Assembly: GCA_041690355.1 (NCBI GenBank)
Contig: JAWLHK010000006.1
Span: 192,116-256,115 of the forward strand
Direction of reading: 5' to 3'
Length of the DNA: 64,000 nt
From: JAWLHK01 sp041690355 [NCBI: bacterium]
Lineage (GTDB): Bacteria > J088 > JAWLBW01
The position numbers were made by a program, and so were the translations under genes. Of the stretch, positions 41,801 to 48,576 are shown in pieces. The notes beneath the pieces were generated by a model that did not search any database, was not told where the DNA came from, and saw only the letters and a program-made list of their open reading frames with translations. Within the stretch, counting starts at the first letter, position 1; every line of letters starts with the position of its first letter.

Positions 41801-44065
41801 TCCGACGGCGGCACCGTGACCCTGGTGGGTCGTTACTTCGGTCCCGACGATCCCTTGAACGCCATCGAGGCCGGCGGTTATGTCCAGACGCCCATCGCCT
41901 GGAGCCCGACGGCCATTACGTTCGCCATCAGCACGCCGACGGGCGGTGTCTTCGCCGTGAGGGTCACGCCGTCGGGGAACGGGATGTCGAACGACGTCGC
42001 CGTGCACAAGCGCGGCAACGACCAGTGGATACCGCTCACCGATGGTCTGCTGGCGCGCACGGCACATTCCGCCGTCTGGACCGGCGCCGAAATGATCGTC
42101 TGGGGCGGCGCCATGGGCAGCTACGAGGTGAATACGGGGGGGCGCTACAATCCGCTCACCGACACCTGGACACCGACGAAGAACAGCGAGTTCGGCGGCC
42201 AGCCCTCGCCGCGTCGCGACCATTCTGCCGTATGGAGCGGTGAAAAGATGCTGATCTTCGGCGGCTATGGCGGCGGCCTGCACCTCGATGATCTGTACGC
42301 CTACGATCCGGCGACCGACGTATGGGAGACGCTGCCCACGAATCCGTCGGGCGGCCGCAGCCGGCACGCGGCCGTCTGGACCGGCCGGCAAATGGTGGTC
42401 ATCGGCGGCACCAACGGGTCGCCCCTTTCTGCGGTATCATCGTATGATCCGGGCACCTACACCTGGGGCAGCGATCTCGCGATGGCCGCCCCGCGTGAAG
42501 GCCACATTGCCGTGTGGACCGGCAAGGAGATTCTCGTCCACGGCGGCGGAGAATTCTCGCCGGGCTCGGCGCTCGAAATCATCGACCCGTTCGGCTGGAC
42601 CATCCAGAGCGGACCCGACAGCCTGGCCCCGCGGTCCGGGCATGTCGGCGTCTGGACCGGCAGCGAACTGATCGTCTGGGGCGGCACGGATGCCGGACGG
42701 CTGAATTCGGGCGAGCGCTTCGACGGAACGACCTGGTCGGCCATCGAGTCTTCGCCGCTGGTCGCCCGTACCGGACACACAGCCGTCTGGGACGGCTCGG
42801 CCATGGTCGTCTGGGGCGGCGAAGACGACGGCGGCACGTTCCGCGCCGACGGCGCCCGGTACGAGCCGGGCATCGGCTGGTCGTTGCTGCCGACCGCGGG
42901 TGCTCCGGCAGGCCGCCGCGGACACACGGCGCTCTGGACGGGCGTCGAGATGCTCGTCTGGGGAGGCGAAGCGGGTTCGGCAGCCAGCCTTCATCTGGCG
43001 CCGTTCGGTGCCCGTTACAATCCGCAGGCAGACGTGTGGAACCCTGTTTCCAACCCCGAATCCATCGCGCCGCGCATGGAACACTCCGCTCTCTGGACGG
43101 GTGCCGAGATGATCGTCTGGGGGGGCATGGACGCCGTGGCGAACTCGGTCCTGAGTGACGGCGCCCGTTTCCTGCCGGCGAGCAACACCTGGATGCCCAT
43201 CGCCGCCACCGGGCCCACCGGGCGTACGGCGCACACGGCGGTCTGGGCCGCTGACCGCATGCTGATTTTCGGCGGCTGGCTTGGCGCCGTACCCATCGGC
43301 GAAGGCTGGAGCTATGCGCCGGATACCGATTCCTGGACTCCGCTTCCGGGCACGAACGCGCCGTCGTCGCGTGGCAATCACTCGGCTGTGTGGACCGGAA
43401 CCGACATGATCGTCTGGGGGGGCATGGACAACGGCTTCACCGAGGTCGGCGACGGGGCGCGCTTTCATGTCGCATCCGACCAGTGGTATCCGCTGGGAAC
43501 GACCGGCGCTCCCGAAGCCCGCTACGATCACGCGGCCGTCTGGGCCGGCGATCGCATGCTGGTCTGGGGCGGACGGAATTCTTTCGTGCTCAATACGGGC
43601 GCCTATTACGATCCGGCCCAGGACGCATGGTTTGCGACACCTTTGACGGCGGTCCCCGAAGCGAGGTTGAATGCGAGCGCGGTATGGACGGGTTCAGAAG
43701 TCCTGATCTGGGGCGGGAGTAACAATGTGTCGAGCCATGACACGGGCGCCCGGTGGGACCCTGCCGGCAATGCCTGGACGGCCATGAGCACGGTGTTCCC
43801 CCCTGCGGCTCGCGAGCGCCACGCCGCCGTCTGGGCCGGAACCGCCATGGTGGTGTACGGGGGGGTGGATCTCGGCAGCACGCATTACGGTGACGGCGGC
43901 GTTTATGATCCCGTGCAGGACACCTGGACGATGCTTCCGTGGAACAACCTCTATCCGCGTGCCGACGCTTCGGCGGTCTGGACGGGCAGCGAGGTCATCG
44001 TCTTCGGAGGGGGGAATTCTTCTGTCGGCGTCAGCTTCTCCGACGGCGCGATGTATCTTCCCTGA
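32807..44065 (+). CDS. Giant (3,752-residue) surface lipoprotein: Ig/FN3, delta-60 propeller, TIG and Kelch modules
   Basis: Signal MAPAKATARLLTGALLFFLS with lipobox AAC (Cys23). Order of modules: beta-rich head (residues 25-230); alternating bacterial Ig-like and eight FN3-like domains to about residue 1,800, the FN3s marked by repeats such as FSANPVSDTVTLTW; seven delta-60 repeats (about 1,835-2,215) of the type DGRIVVAG...FTPNG.LD..FG; nine TIG/IPT domains (about 2,339-3,065) marked by IxGxNFG; and 14 Kelch repeats (about 3,071-3,752) of the type HSAVWTGAEMIVWGG. No C-terminal anchor or protease motif was seen, so the lipid is the likely tether. The ATG at 32807 follows a G-rich stretch; an in-frame start at 32741 would break the signal. 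It is divergent from the TPR/barrel gene. Carbohydrate or protein adhesion is the plausible role, but no binding site is identifiable. Confidence 0.92.
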   Translation: MAPAKATARLLTGALLFFLSAACGGGEPGGLAFRAHFPDHVSFGDTRGDLRPAAYRTAGYDTAVTLSTVRVLLARDGAVVKTETFSAAAREAELIGIEPGMYQVTVEGLVGATVVVRDRKNGIHVPSATVADAGEFFLSPVKPRRPVLSAYPAPITNQAALVLEGTKEMYTGVSLGGRTVVAPDEKKTFRHDVRLAEGANALVLAAVNRLDEPGETLALNVTLDTQPPAISLLHLSNSATAVSTTAVTLELRAEGASAMKLSESTDFTGAVWQPFSAAPRFTLSATPGLKTIYALVRDRAGNVSERQSLVVTYDTTPPPAPQVGMAGGAVYSRTRTVVLQVAAAGATEVLVQEAGTAAGAWQALATQVPFTVSAGDGPKSLLVRVRDAAGNISQASGVEVTLDATPPSTPGAPVFNANPVTGPVSFSWTPATDVTSGVKQYVYQYSADGGSVWGGNLVAVGTSAGIVLDFSGTYLFRVAAVDFAGSTGPWSVNSVPLVVSDSAPTAPGTPTFAANPVSGPTIVSWTAATDPGSNIELYQLETSIDGGTTWQLVLTTASTSGQLTPEVEGTLLVRVRAINALAVSGPYSTEAALTVDLTPPVLESISIGGGGFTNVPLITVTLPAFQALEYQLSEDPAFAGAVWAAFDPSPAFNLAPGDGSRTVYARVRDAVGHVSTVQSASVVLDTLSPGAPVGPSFSANPVSESVQINWSVVTDSGSGVEQYLVEESTDGVTFGSTLAVTGPTADIFYFLTSQTLYYRVQAVDRAGNAGSWSTVIGPLTVDRSPPSAPGVPALSTTLTNTSVSLTWDPAVDVDTAIVSYDIEKTVDGGATWFPLGSTAGTSFTYSVSVPGQLQFRVRARDQVGHVGAYSTSSAPLAVDLTDPVVSLFEINGTPAFVGMLSVDLNMDASDDTGVEQFEIANDAGFQFAQAVSYQTSYLGWALGGGDGVQTIYLRARDGAGNYSAVVSTTTILDTTPPASVANIGFSANPVSDTVTLTWSGGSDTGSGFASFNVERSDDGGATWGLFGVPTTPSFLEEAMVDGDYTYRIAAEDAVGNVGAPSLSGLLVVDTLEPVFSGAVSFSSNPVTGSVQLVWPSASDDRGTIAGYDVGRSADGGATWVYVARDLAGTSYIDTGIPAGEYMYRIRARDPAGNGTYLLSGLLTADDGPPPAPDAPVASATVTNSPMITVSWNAVTDPTGIANYDVEQTSDGGSIWNPVTTTASASIMTTLTDGVYGFRVRARDNSGQVSAWSSPSATVTVDTQMPDVVIDAPLPATWYGAGLMASGTATDFGSAGLTEVAYAVFDGALYYDGTGFSSGTPVWLPAAGLASWTADLSLLPPGSYTLEAQATDAAGNLSLVAQVSFGIDAAPPTCGVCATLTGDADTYATTSAVTLASDVVDDTTLEAMVTGDIADAFAGTWVAWEGTLGLTLTAGEGTKFVDVSFRDQAGNLSGPHSTSITFDETPPTAPEALSFTANPAGASYSVLWSASDGSWLPVADYEVERSVDGGASWTPLGTVVPTQYDETGMAHGTYVYRVRARDTLSRYSAFSLPATVSVDLQPPAVTMFDPYPQSYSFAPTVTGTAQDESALGVMQVEVNLSNGSLFWDGAAFTSPGIVWLAASGAESWSWPLPGLADGTYFVEARATDYANNIGAQSGPRPFTIDTLTPACSFCVAVEPMKGNYPFATETAVNLHFDVSGETGPVEMRITGDVTDPWAGTWVPYASPVSAMLTAGDGVKTVYAEFRDAAFNATGVYFDSVTLDTAGPSLFGITLAGGAVAVSEPTISLALSDSGGAALLAVTGETVEFQIRPYAPFTTTTLAYASAATFYNSGQAELIYDGVLQSDGKLVVAGSRYNGADGDMLLARFTPNGTLDAGFGAGGIVSLDIGGTNAADYAYAVTVQTDGRIVVAGSSGPSAFVARFTQNGSLDTLFSGDGKHFQNGGISSYFSAVQVQADGRILAAGTNVLASNENVYLMRFNTDGTPDNAFGSLGIAEVDLSPSSIDRAYGLALQADGRIVIAGRLDAGTSFVARLQSGGALDTSFNGTGVATMNPGGQSLFNEVAVQDDGFIVAVGQAQPATQFDATVARFTPEGGPDNGFADNGLFIHPFSAAADYAVDLSIDEKGIVVAGYGYGNGNDDYLVFRLRPNGQLDDKFGTQGHRWADMSGGTDNARAMVRLADGRMALIGDAAVSGNQDLVIAQLLPDGRPDGSYGMASDSLKTVWVRIADEAGNWSDPVSAAIDLDRAPPGGGIALPASATDALVSVNLLATDANGPIEMMLSGDITDPFRNTWIGYQSNITLTTTAGRGTKTVTVRFRDALGNTGPVKSDSTLLDVPESYTLGVTSGTGNEVVLISGAGYGALQGTGYVDIGGFSAIINSWSDTTIEFLVPEGVPAGPRDVMVVRDDGLDANLLPFDVRPSIISDLSGVVTGGDTFVASGTNFEAGLTATLDGNPVSISAVYSNEFHVTVDTAQEPGSWPLVATVNGRESNPYFIAIRPNIVSLDLSSAAGGDVVTITGHNFGAALGTVLVDAAPVVASYWDNTTITFTLPNETNPGSRVVMVEAGGEQSNTWGLNVAMTLVSALPNFASGNEQIAISGANFGATQGTVEFDGSPLSIVSWTSTVIEALLPPEPEAGPGTLSVTEGYAFSTTSMAYTMAARITEVTPVTVTPDDMIVIRGTNFGAVQGANTVDVGGISAGILFWGTREIQATVPNGIQPGTRFVSVDVAGAPSNTVALTVKPEVNYVSPGPGATGGENITISGAAFGDVMGSVTVGGISAPVASWSNYSISATVPTSVAAGWRDVVVTAAGQASPPWSYAIKPGVTALSPATGPVGTVVQILGHNFGPPVTGNAVEIYGVSVTPDTWTDTQITFTVPPLPNGLASVAVIVDFQYSQYLNFNVVPGVPVIDSAPATSQPNDTVIILGSHFGDFQGDSQVFFGGSQAFVNSWSDTSLEVVMPPYAAPGTLEVWVRTAGGESNRVPLEHQRPWIDHRYPLHVSDGGTVTLVGRYFGPDDPLNAIEAGGYVQTPIAWSPTAITFAISTPTGGVFAVRVTPSGNGMSNDVAVHKRGNDQWIPLTDGLLARTAHSAVWTGAEMIVWGGAMGSYEVNTGGRYNPLTDTWTPTKNSEFGGQPSPRRDHSAVWSGEKMLIFGGYGGGLHLDDLYAYDPATDVWETLPTNPSGGRSRHAAVWTGRQMVVIGGTNGSPLSAVSSYDPGTYTWGSDLAMAAPREGHIAVWTGKEILVHGGGEFSPGSALEIIDPFGWTIQSGPDSLAPRSGHVGVWTGSELIVWGGTDAGRLNSGERFDGTTWSAIESSPLVARTGHTAVWDGSAMVVWGGEDDGGTFRADGARYEPGIGWSLLPTAGAPAGRRGHTALWTGVEMLVWGGEAGSAASLHLAPFGARYNPQADVWNPVSNPESIAPRMEHSALWTGAEMIVWGGMDAVANSVLSDGARFLPASNTWMPIAATGPTGRTAHTAVWAADRMLIFGGWLGAVPIGEGWSYAPDTDSWTPLPGTNAPSSRGNHSAVWTGTDMIVWGGMDNGFTEVGDGARFHVASDQWYPLGTTGAPEARYDHAAVWAGDRMLVWGGRNSFVLNTGAYYDPAQDAWFATPLTAVPEARLNASAVWTGSEVLIWGGSNNVSSHDTGARWDPAGNAWTAMSTVFPPAARERHAAVWAGTAMVVYGGVDLGSTHYGDGGVYDPVQDTWTMLPWNNLYPRADASAVWTGSEVIVFGGGNSSVGVSFSDGAMYLP

Positions 44066-44075
44066 CCTGATCGGG

Positions 44076-44118
44076 CCTGAGCGGGGGCCTGAGCGCCTGA
44101 GCGGGGCCTGACCCGGCC
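44076..44118. repeat. Short direct repeats downstream of the giant gene
   Basis: CCTGAGCG occurs three times (44076, 44088, 44096), followed by a CCTGACCC variant at 44107. They start a few bases after the stop codon of the giant gene and precede its terminator. Confidence 0.6.
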
Positions 44119-44148
44119 TGGAGTCTGAGCCGGGGCGGGCGCAACATG

Positions 44149-44184
44149 AGCGGAGCCCGTCGGCGACGACGCGCTCCGCTTTTT
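44149..44184 (+). terminator. Intrinsic terminator of the giant gene
   Basis: AGCGGAGC (44149-44156) pairs with GCTCCGCT (44173-44180) across a 16-base loop that can extend the stem, followed by TTTT. It lies about 85 bases after the stop. Confidence 0.65.
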
Positions 44185-44204
44185 CATGCCGCGAATTCCG
44201 GCCT

Positions 44205-44618
44205 TCAGGGGCGTCGCTCTTCGGGCGGCAACGGTCCCGACTGCCTGGCAGAAGGCGGCGGCAGCCGCTGATCCCGGCCCGGCATGCGCGCCGGCCCATG
44301 GTCTTCGGCCGTTGCCTGCCCGGCCCCTTCTTCGGGCCATGTCTGCTGGCCCCGGCCGGGGTCGGCGCCCGTGGGACCGCGCCGGTCTCCCGGTCGTTCG
44401 AGAACCGTCTTCCAGTTCTCCCGGCCCGAACGGCGGAACAGGAGCCCGGCGGCGAGAAGGCCGATGCTGAAGGCCAGACCGAAGAGAAACGCCGGAACGT
44501 CGCCTTCGATGAGTCCCACCACGCTCCACAGGCCGACAATCAGCGCCAGCGAGTAGAACATGATCCCTGAAATCAATCGTCCCCGCTGGCGGCGGGGTAC
44601 CTGTCGATATTCAACCAC
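44205..44618 (-). CDS. Small two-helix membrane protein with proline-rich tail
   Basis: 137 residues. A basic N terminus (VEYRQVPRRQRGR) is followed by two hydrophobic helices at about residues 15-36 and 42-62, then about 70 residues of Gly/Pro/Arg/Glu-rich tail, likely disordered and cytoplasmic. No family is recognised. Start is a GTG with GGGTGA upstream. Overlapping ORFs on the other strand are Pro/Arg/Ser-rich shadows. The two clear membrane helices make this the more credible reading. It converges on the giant gene. Confidence 0.55.
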   Translation of the reverse strand: MVEYRQVPRRQRGRLISGIMFYSLALIVGLWSVVGLIEGDVPAFLFGLAFSIGLLAAGLLFRRSGRENWKTVLERPGDRRGPTGADPGRGQQTWPEEGAGQATAEDHGPARMPGRDQRLPPPSARQSGPLPPEERRP

Positions 44619-44722
44619 GAGTTCACCCTGGCTCCATTGTCACCCGGTTTCGGCGGAAAGGGAGTGGTAAGCGGCAGGGGGACGCCCGGCCGCTTTCCAT
44701 GAGCAGCGGGATATGCTTCCCG

Positions 44723-45310
44723 TCAGCCGCACTCGCCGCCGAGCAGTCCGGTGCGCAGACCGGGGTTCGGCGGATTCGGGCCGATGAAGATGCGCATGAA
44801 GGTCTCGGCGAAGTCCTGATCGTCGATGACCCCGAGCTCCTGGCCGTTGCGGGTGACCTGCAGGCCGGCCTCGGGCCGATACGTGAAGCCGAGGTCGTCG
44901 CCCCGCTTGAGATCGACCATCCACGAGGTCAAGCGGTCGAGATCGGCCTGAAAGCGGCCCATGCTCTGCCCGGCGTTCTTGGCGAACCCCTCGCGCCAGG
45001 CTTCGTTGATGTCCTTGCGGCCGACGTCGCGCACGAAGCTCAGGCTGAGGTGCCGCGGACTGTCTTCGAGGTCGAGCAGCTCGTTCGCCCCCTGAACGTC
45101 TCCGGGCGCATAGAGCCCGGCAACGTATACGTCGACGTTGAAGGCGGTCGCTTCGCGCAGGCCGAGCCCGTGCAGCGGCATCTCGGTGCCGCCGAGTTCA
45201 ATCTGGTCGGGAAAGCGCACGCCGGCGCATTCCGCCGCGTGAACGGCCGCCGGGGCCGCCAAAAGGCAGATTCCCAAGGCAGCCGCCGCGATCCTGTGGC
45301 GTGAATTCAT
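44723..45310 (-). CDS. Exported chalcone-isomerase-like (CHI-like) protein
   Basis: 195 residues with a signal peptide (cleaved about residue 26, VHA-AECAG). The mature protein carries the bacterial chalcone-isomerase-like pattern: CAGVRFPDQIELGG, LHGLGLREATAFNVDVYVAG and LSLSFVRDVGRKDINEAWRE, then a C-terminal FIGPNPPNPGLRTGLLGG. Bacterial CHI-like proteins are usually not chalcone isomerases; several are periplasmic and of unknown role, possibly binding fatty acids. The ATG at 45310 has AGGAGG eight bases upstream. It diverges from the FAD oxidoreductase gene. Confidence 0.82.
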   Translation of the reverse strand: MNSRHRIAAAALGICLLAAPAAVHAAECAGVRFPDQIELGGTEMPLHGLGLREATAFNVDVYVAGLYAPGDVQGANELLDLEDSPRHLSLSFVRDVGRKDINEAWREGFAKNAGQSMGRFQADLDRLTSWMVDLKRGDDLGFTYRPEAGLQVTRNGQELGVIDDQDFAETFMRIFIGPNPPNPGLRTGLLGGECG

Positions 45311-45551
45311 GATGAGATCCTCCTGGGCGCAGGCTCGCACTCGCGGTTTCGGGCGGCAACTCCGGTGCGCTCAGACCCCTTCCGCAGCCCGGCAGGGAGA
45401 GGCATCATGGGAACTGGACGGTAACCGGCCGGACAACGTGAGGGACGCCGCCGAAAGCGACCGTGCCCGCAGGCGGCTACAGGGATACAATGCAGGGATC
45501 GCTTCTCCCGGCCTTGCGCGCCGGCGAGGGCGCTTCGAGGGAGTGAATGGC

Positions 45552-46952
45552 ATGATGCGAATGGACGCCGTCGTCGTCGGTGCGGGCACTGCGGGGAGCG
45601 CCGCGGCCTATCACCTGGCACGCAAGGGGCTGCGGGTTCTTCTGCTCGATCGCAGGGGGGCCGATGAAGCGGGCGCGTCCTGGGTCAACGGCGTCCCCCC
45701 GGGGATGTTCGAAGAGGCCGACATTCCGCTGCCCGAAGAACCGGAGCGGTGCGGGCACGCAGGGGCCTTTCACGTGCTCTCTCCCACCGGCGATGCCCGC
45801 GTAACCGTACCGGAAAGTCCCGTGTGGCAGGTCGACATGCGCCTTCTGGTGCGCCGCCTGCAGCGCATGGCCCGCAGCGCCGGCGCCGAAGTGCGCTTCG
45901 GGATGCGGCCGGTGCGGCTCGAGGGGGACGCCAGACGCGGGCGCACCCTCGTCTGCCAGGCCGGTGACGGATCGCAGAAGACCCGGCTGCTGCGCATCGA
46001 AGCCCCCCTGTTTGTGGATGCCGGCGGCCTTGCCGGAGCGCTGGGCCGGTTGCGCCCGGGACGGCCGACGGCGCTGCCGCGCGAAGATCTCTGCGCCGCC
46101 GCGCAGGAGGTGCGCGTCATCCGCGACCGCGCCGGGGCCGAAGCCTTTCTCGAGGCCATGCGGGCCCGCCCGGGCGACGCCCTGGCGTGGACCGGTTTCG
46201 AGGGGGGCTACTCGACGCTCGCCGTCACCGTGACCCCCGACTTCGAAGAGGTGCATCTGCTTACGGGCGCCGCCGCGCTACCCGGTTTGCGCTCGGGAAA
46301 ACGCATTCTCGACGACTTCGCGGCCGAACGGGACTGGGTCGGCGAGACGATCTTCGGCGGGGCAGGGGTCATCCCCATCTGCCGCTCGGCCGATCGCTTT
46401 GTCGAGCCGGGGATTGCCTCGATCGGCGACAGCGCCCTCCATGTCTTTCCGGCGCACGGCAGCGGTATCGGGAACGGTCTGGTGGCCGCGCGCCTTCTCG
46501 CCGAGGCCGTAGGCGAGGCGCTCAATCCGGGGTCGCCCGAGGTGCTCTGGGGCTACCAGTGTGCCTGGCAGCGCGGGCGGGGGGCGGTGGCCGCCGCCTA
46601 CGACGAATTCCGCCGGTTTTCGCAAAGCGTTGCGCCCGGCGATCTGGCGGCCCTGATGGCCTCGGGCTTGCTGCAGGCTGAACTCGTGGCGGCCGGTCTG
46701 GCCCAGGAAATGCCGCGGATCACCCCCGCGCTGATCGCCCGCATGGCCCCCGCCGCGCGCCGGCGGCCGGATCTGGCCGGGCGCCTGCTGCCCGTGGTCG
46801 CACGCATGCGAGCGGTACACGCGCTGTACCGCCGATTTCCCAGACGCGACGGGTGGCGCTATGCGGCATGGCGCGAAGCGGTCACGCGCCTGCGAACGCA
46901 GGGCGCCCCCGGAAAAGACCCCCTGCCGGAGATCGACGTCGAGGCGGCGTGA
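45552..46952 (+). CDS. FAD-dependent oxidoreductase (geranylgeranyl-reductase/tryptophan-halogenase-like)
   Basis: 466 residues. Rossmann FAD-binding motif at the N terminus (AVVVGAGTAGSAAAYHLARK, GxGxxG) followed by VLLLDRRGADEAGAS and a second FAD contact, IASIGDSALHVFPAHGSGIG (the GD motif), at about residue 290. Middle and C-terminal parts resemble flavoprotein reductases such as geranylgeranyl reductases and NAD(P)H-dependent hydroxylases. The substrate is unknown. Start among ATGs at 45552/45555/45561; I take 45552 because GGGAG is about eight bases upstream. The following membrane-protein gene lies 19 bases downstream, so the two may be cotranscribed. Confidence 0.85.
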   Translation: MMRMDAVVVGAGTAGSAAAYHLARKGLRVLLLDRRGADEAGASWVNGVPPGMFEEADIPLPEEPERCGHAGAFHVLSPTGDARVTVPESPVWQVDMRLLVRRLQRMARSAGAEVRFGMRPVRLEGDARRGRTLVCQAGDGSQKTRLLRIEAPLFVDAGGLAGALGRLRPGRPTALPREDLCAAAQEVRVIRDRAGAEAFLEAMRARPGDALAWTGFEGGYSTLAVTVTPDFEEVHLLTGAAALPGLRSGKRILDDFAAERDWVGETIFGGAGVIPICRSADRFVEPGIASIGDSALHVFPAHGSGIGNGLVAARLLAEAVGEALNPGSPEVLWGYQCAWQRGRGAVAAAYDEFRRFSQSVAPGDLAALMASGLLQAELVAAGLAQEMPRITPALIARMAPAARRRPDLAGRLLPVVARMRAVHALYRRFPRRDGWRYAAWREAVTRLRTQGAPGKDPLPEIDVEAA

Positions 46953-46971
46953 CGGACCGGACGTGACCGAA

Positions 46972-47541
46972 ATGCCGGCCGCGCAGGAGATCGGGGGTCG
47001 CGGGCGCACTCTGGCGCGCCTGTTTCTGTGGGTCGCCTTTCCCCTGCAGACGCACCTGGGGCCCGGTTCAAAGGCGCTCCTTTTTCTTCACCAGTGGAGC
47101 TGGGGGCTTCTCAACACATTGGTGGGTCTCGCGGCCGGCGGCGTCGCGGTGATGCTGCTTCACGGGCGGGTCCGCCGGCGCCGGTCGGCCACGGTCGTGC
47201 TCGTTCCCGGGCGGCGTTGGTTCGGCGTCGCCCTCGGCCCGGTGCTGCTGGTCAGCGACCGGGTTCCCGCGCATGTCCTGGATCACGAAACCGGCCACTG
47301 GTTGCAGAGCATCCTTCTGGGGCCGTTCTATTGGCCGGTGATCGGCCTGCCGAGCGTGCTGCATGCCCTCTGGTTCAGGCGTCAGAACAGGGCGCCGCTC
47401 GATTACTACCGCTTCTACACCGAGTCGTGGGCCGACCGCTGGGGCGGCGTGCGAACGGTCGGCGGCATTCGCCGTGCGCCTCCGAGTGCGACGCCATCCC
47501 GTGCAGAGGGGGCGACGCCCGGAGAGTCGGCGGATTCCTGA
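46972..47541 (+). CDS. Membrane protein with HExGH motif, possible zinc site
   Basis: 189 residues with three or four hydrophobic segments (about 15-33, 38-62, 83-100 and 106-130) and an Arg/Pro/Ser-rich tail. The striking block is VLDHETGHWLQSILLGPFYW, followed by GLPSVLHALWF, YYRFYTESWADRWGGV. From memory, similar HEyGH...TE.wA.rlGGV blocks occur in small uncharacterised membrane proteins of many bacteria. The HExGH resembles metallopeptidase zinc motifs, with the Glu or Asp of TESWAD as a candidate third ligand; activity is unproven. A GTG at 46963 is an alternative start. Confidence 0.72.
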   Translation: MPAAQEIGGRGRTLARLFLWVAFPLQTHLGPGSKALLFLHQWSWGLLNTLVGLAAGGVAVMLLHGRVRRRRSATVVLVPGRRWFGVALGPVLLVSDRVPAHVLDHETGHWLQSILLGPFYWPVIGLPSVLHALWFRRQNRAPLDYYRFYTESWADRWGGVRTVGGIRRAPPSATPSRAEGATPGESADS

Positions 47542-47657
47542 CGGGGCCTTGCGCTCACGCCGACCATCGGGCCTTGTTCATCATGGGTTCGGTCACGCGC
47601 ATGGACACACGGAAACCGTTTCCGCTTGTTTTCAGCGCGCCAGAGGGAGACCCGAAG

Positions 47658-48296
47658 ATGGCCGAAAAAGCCCATCGTACGGCGGCGACCGTTCACAAGC
47701 TCAAAGAGAGCGATACGGAATCGTTCTACCAGGTGTTCGACGCGGCCATCTCTGCGCTCGACCGCGCCCGCATCATGTATCTGGTCGGTGGCGGAATTGC
47801 GGCCAAGGCGTTCGGCCGCGAGCGCACGACCCATGACATCGATTTCTTCGTCAAGCCTGCCGACGCCGAACGTTCGCTCGACGCGCTCGCGAATGCGGGA
47901 TTCGACACTGAAATGACGAATCCCAAGTGGCTCTTCAAGGCCTTCAAGGAAGAAGTGATGGTCGACATCATCTTCGCCTCGACGGGCGAGATCCGCGTCG
48001 ACGACCGGATGATGGAGCATTCGCGCATCTCTGACTTCGCCGGGCGTCACGTGCGCACGCTGCCGCCCGAGGATCTGCTCATGATGAAAATCATGATTAC
48101 CGACGAAGACATGCCGCGCCACTGGCACGACGCCCTCGGGGTTATCCGCTGGATCGAAGTGGACTGGGAGTACCTGCTCAGCCGTGCACGCTACGGCCCC
48201 CGCCGGCTGCTCAGTCTGCTGCTGTTCGCCCAGAGCATGGATCTGCAGGTGCCCAACCGCGTCATTCAACGCCTTTTCCGCATGGTCTACGAGTGA
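47658..48296 (+). CDS. Nucleotidyltransferase-fold protein
   Basis: 212 residues. The pol-beta-type nucleotidyltransferase signature is clear: YLVGGGIAAKAFGRERTTHD followed by IDFFV, that is, GG followed by D-x-D. A helical C-terminal half follows (LPPEDLLMMKIMITDEDMPR, WHDALGVIRWIEVDWEYLL). This resembles stand-alone nucleotidyltransferases of the AbiEii/DUF6036/NTP_transf_5 type rather than RelA or CCA enzymes. No adjacent HEPN or AbiEi-like antitoxin gene is seen, which argues against a toxin-antitoxin pair here. The ATG at 47658 has GGGAG eight bases upstream; a longer in-frame ATG at 47583 is possible. Confidence 0.78.
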   Translation: MAEKAHRTAATVHKLKESDTESFYQVFDAAISALDRARIMYLVGGGIAAKAFGRERTTHDIDFFVKPADAERSLDALANAGFDTEMTNPKWLFKAFKEEVMVDIIFASTGEIRVDDRMMEHSRISDFAGRHVRTLPPEDLLMMKIMITDEDMPRHWHDALGVIRWIEVDWEYLLSRARYGPRRLLSLLLFAQSMDLQVPNRVIQRLFRMVYE

Positions 48297-48306
48297 GGGG
48301 CGCACC

Positions 48307-48576
48307 ATGACATCGAGCGATTACCTGGTCGCGCACCTGCGCGAGGCTCTGGCCGCCCATCCGGATGTGGGCATGCTCGATCTCTACCTCGAGGTCACGG
48401 ATCGGTCTGTTCATGTGTCGGGGGTCGTCGATTGCGAGAGCAAGCGCGATGCGGCCCTGGCCCTCGTGCGCCGGATGGCGGCTCCCCGGGAGGTGGTCGA
48501 CAACACGAAGCTGCTCAATCTTCTTCCTTCGGAACCCCCCGAGGTCCTGCATGATCCGTCTGGCGGCCATCGCTGA
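48307..48576 (+). CDS. Small BON-like domain protein
   Basis: 89 residues with one alpha/beta module: LYLEVTDRSVHVSGVVDCES then KRDAALALVRRMAAPREVVD, the strand-helix pattern of BON domains. No signal peptide or lipobox, so it appears cytoplasmic, unlike most BON proteins. GAGGGG lies six bases before the ATG. It sits 10 bases after the nucleotidyltransferase and overlaps the phosphoesterase by 26 bases, so the three genes form one operon. Confidence 0.68.
   Translation: MTSSDYLVAHLREALAAHPDVGMLDLYLEVTDRSVHVSGVVDCESKRDAALALVRRMAAPREVVDNTKLLNLLPSEPPEVLHDPSGGHR

Noticed and set aside
47658-48296. AbiEii-type toxin of a toxin-antitoxin pair
   Set aside because: Only the nucleotidyltransferase signature is shared; no adjacent AbiEi-like or HEPN gene is present.
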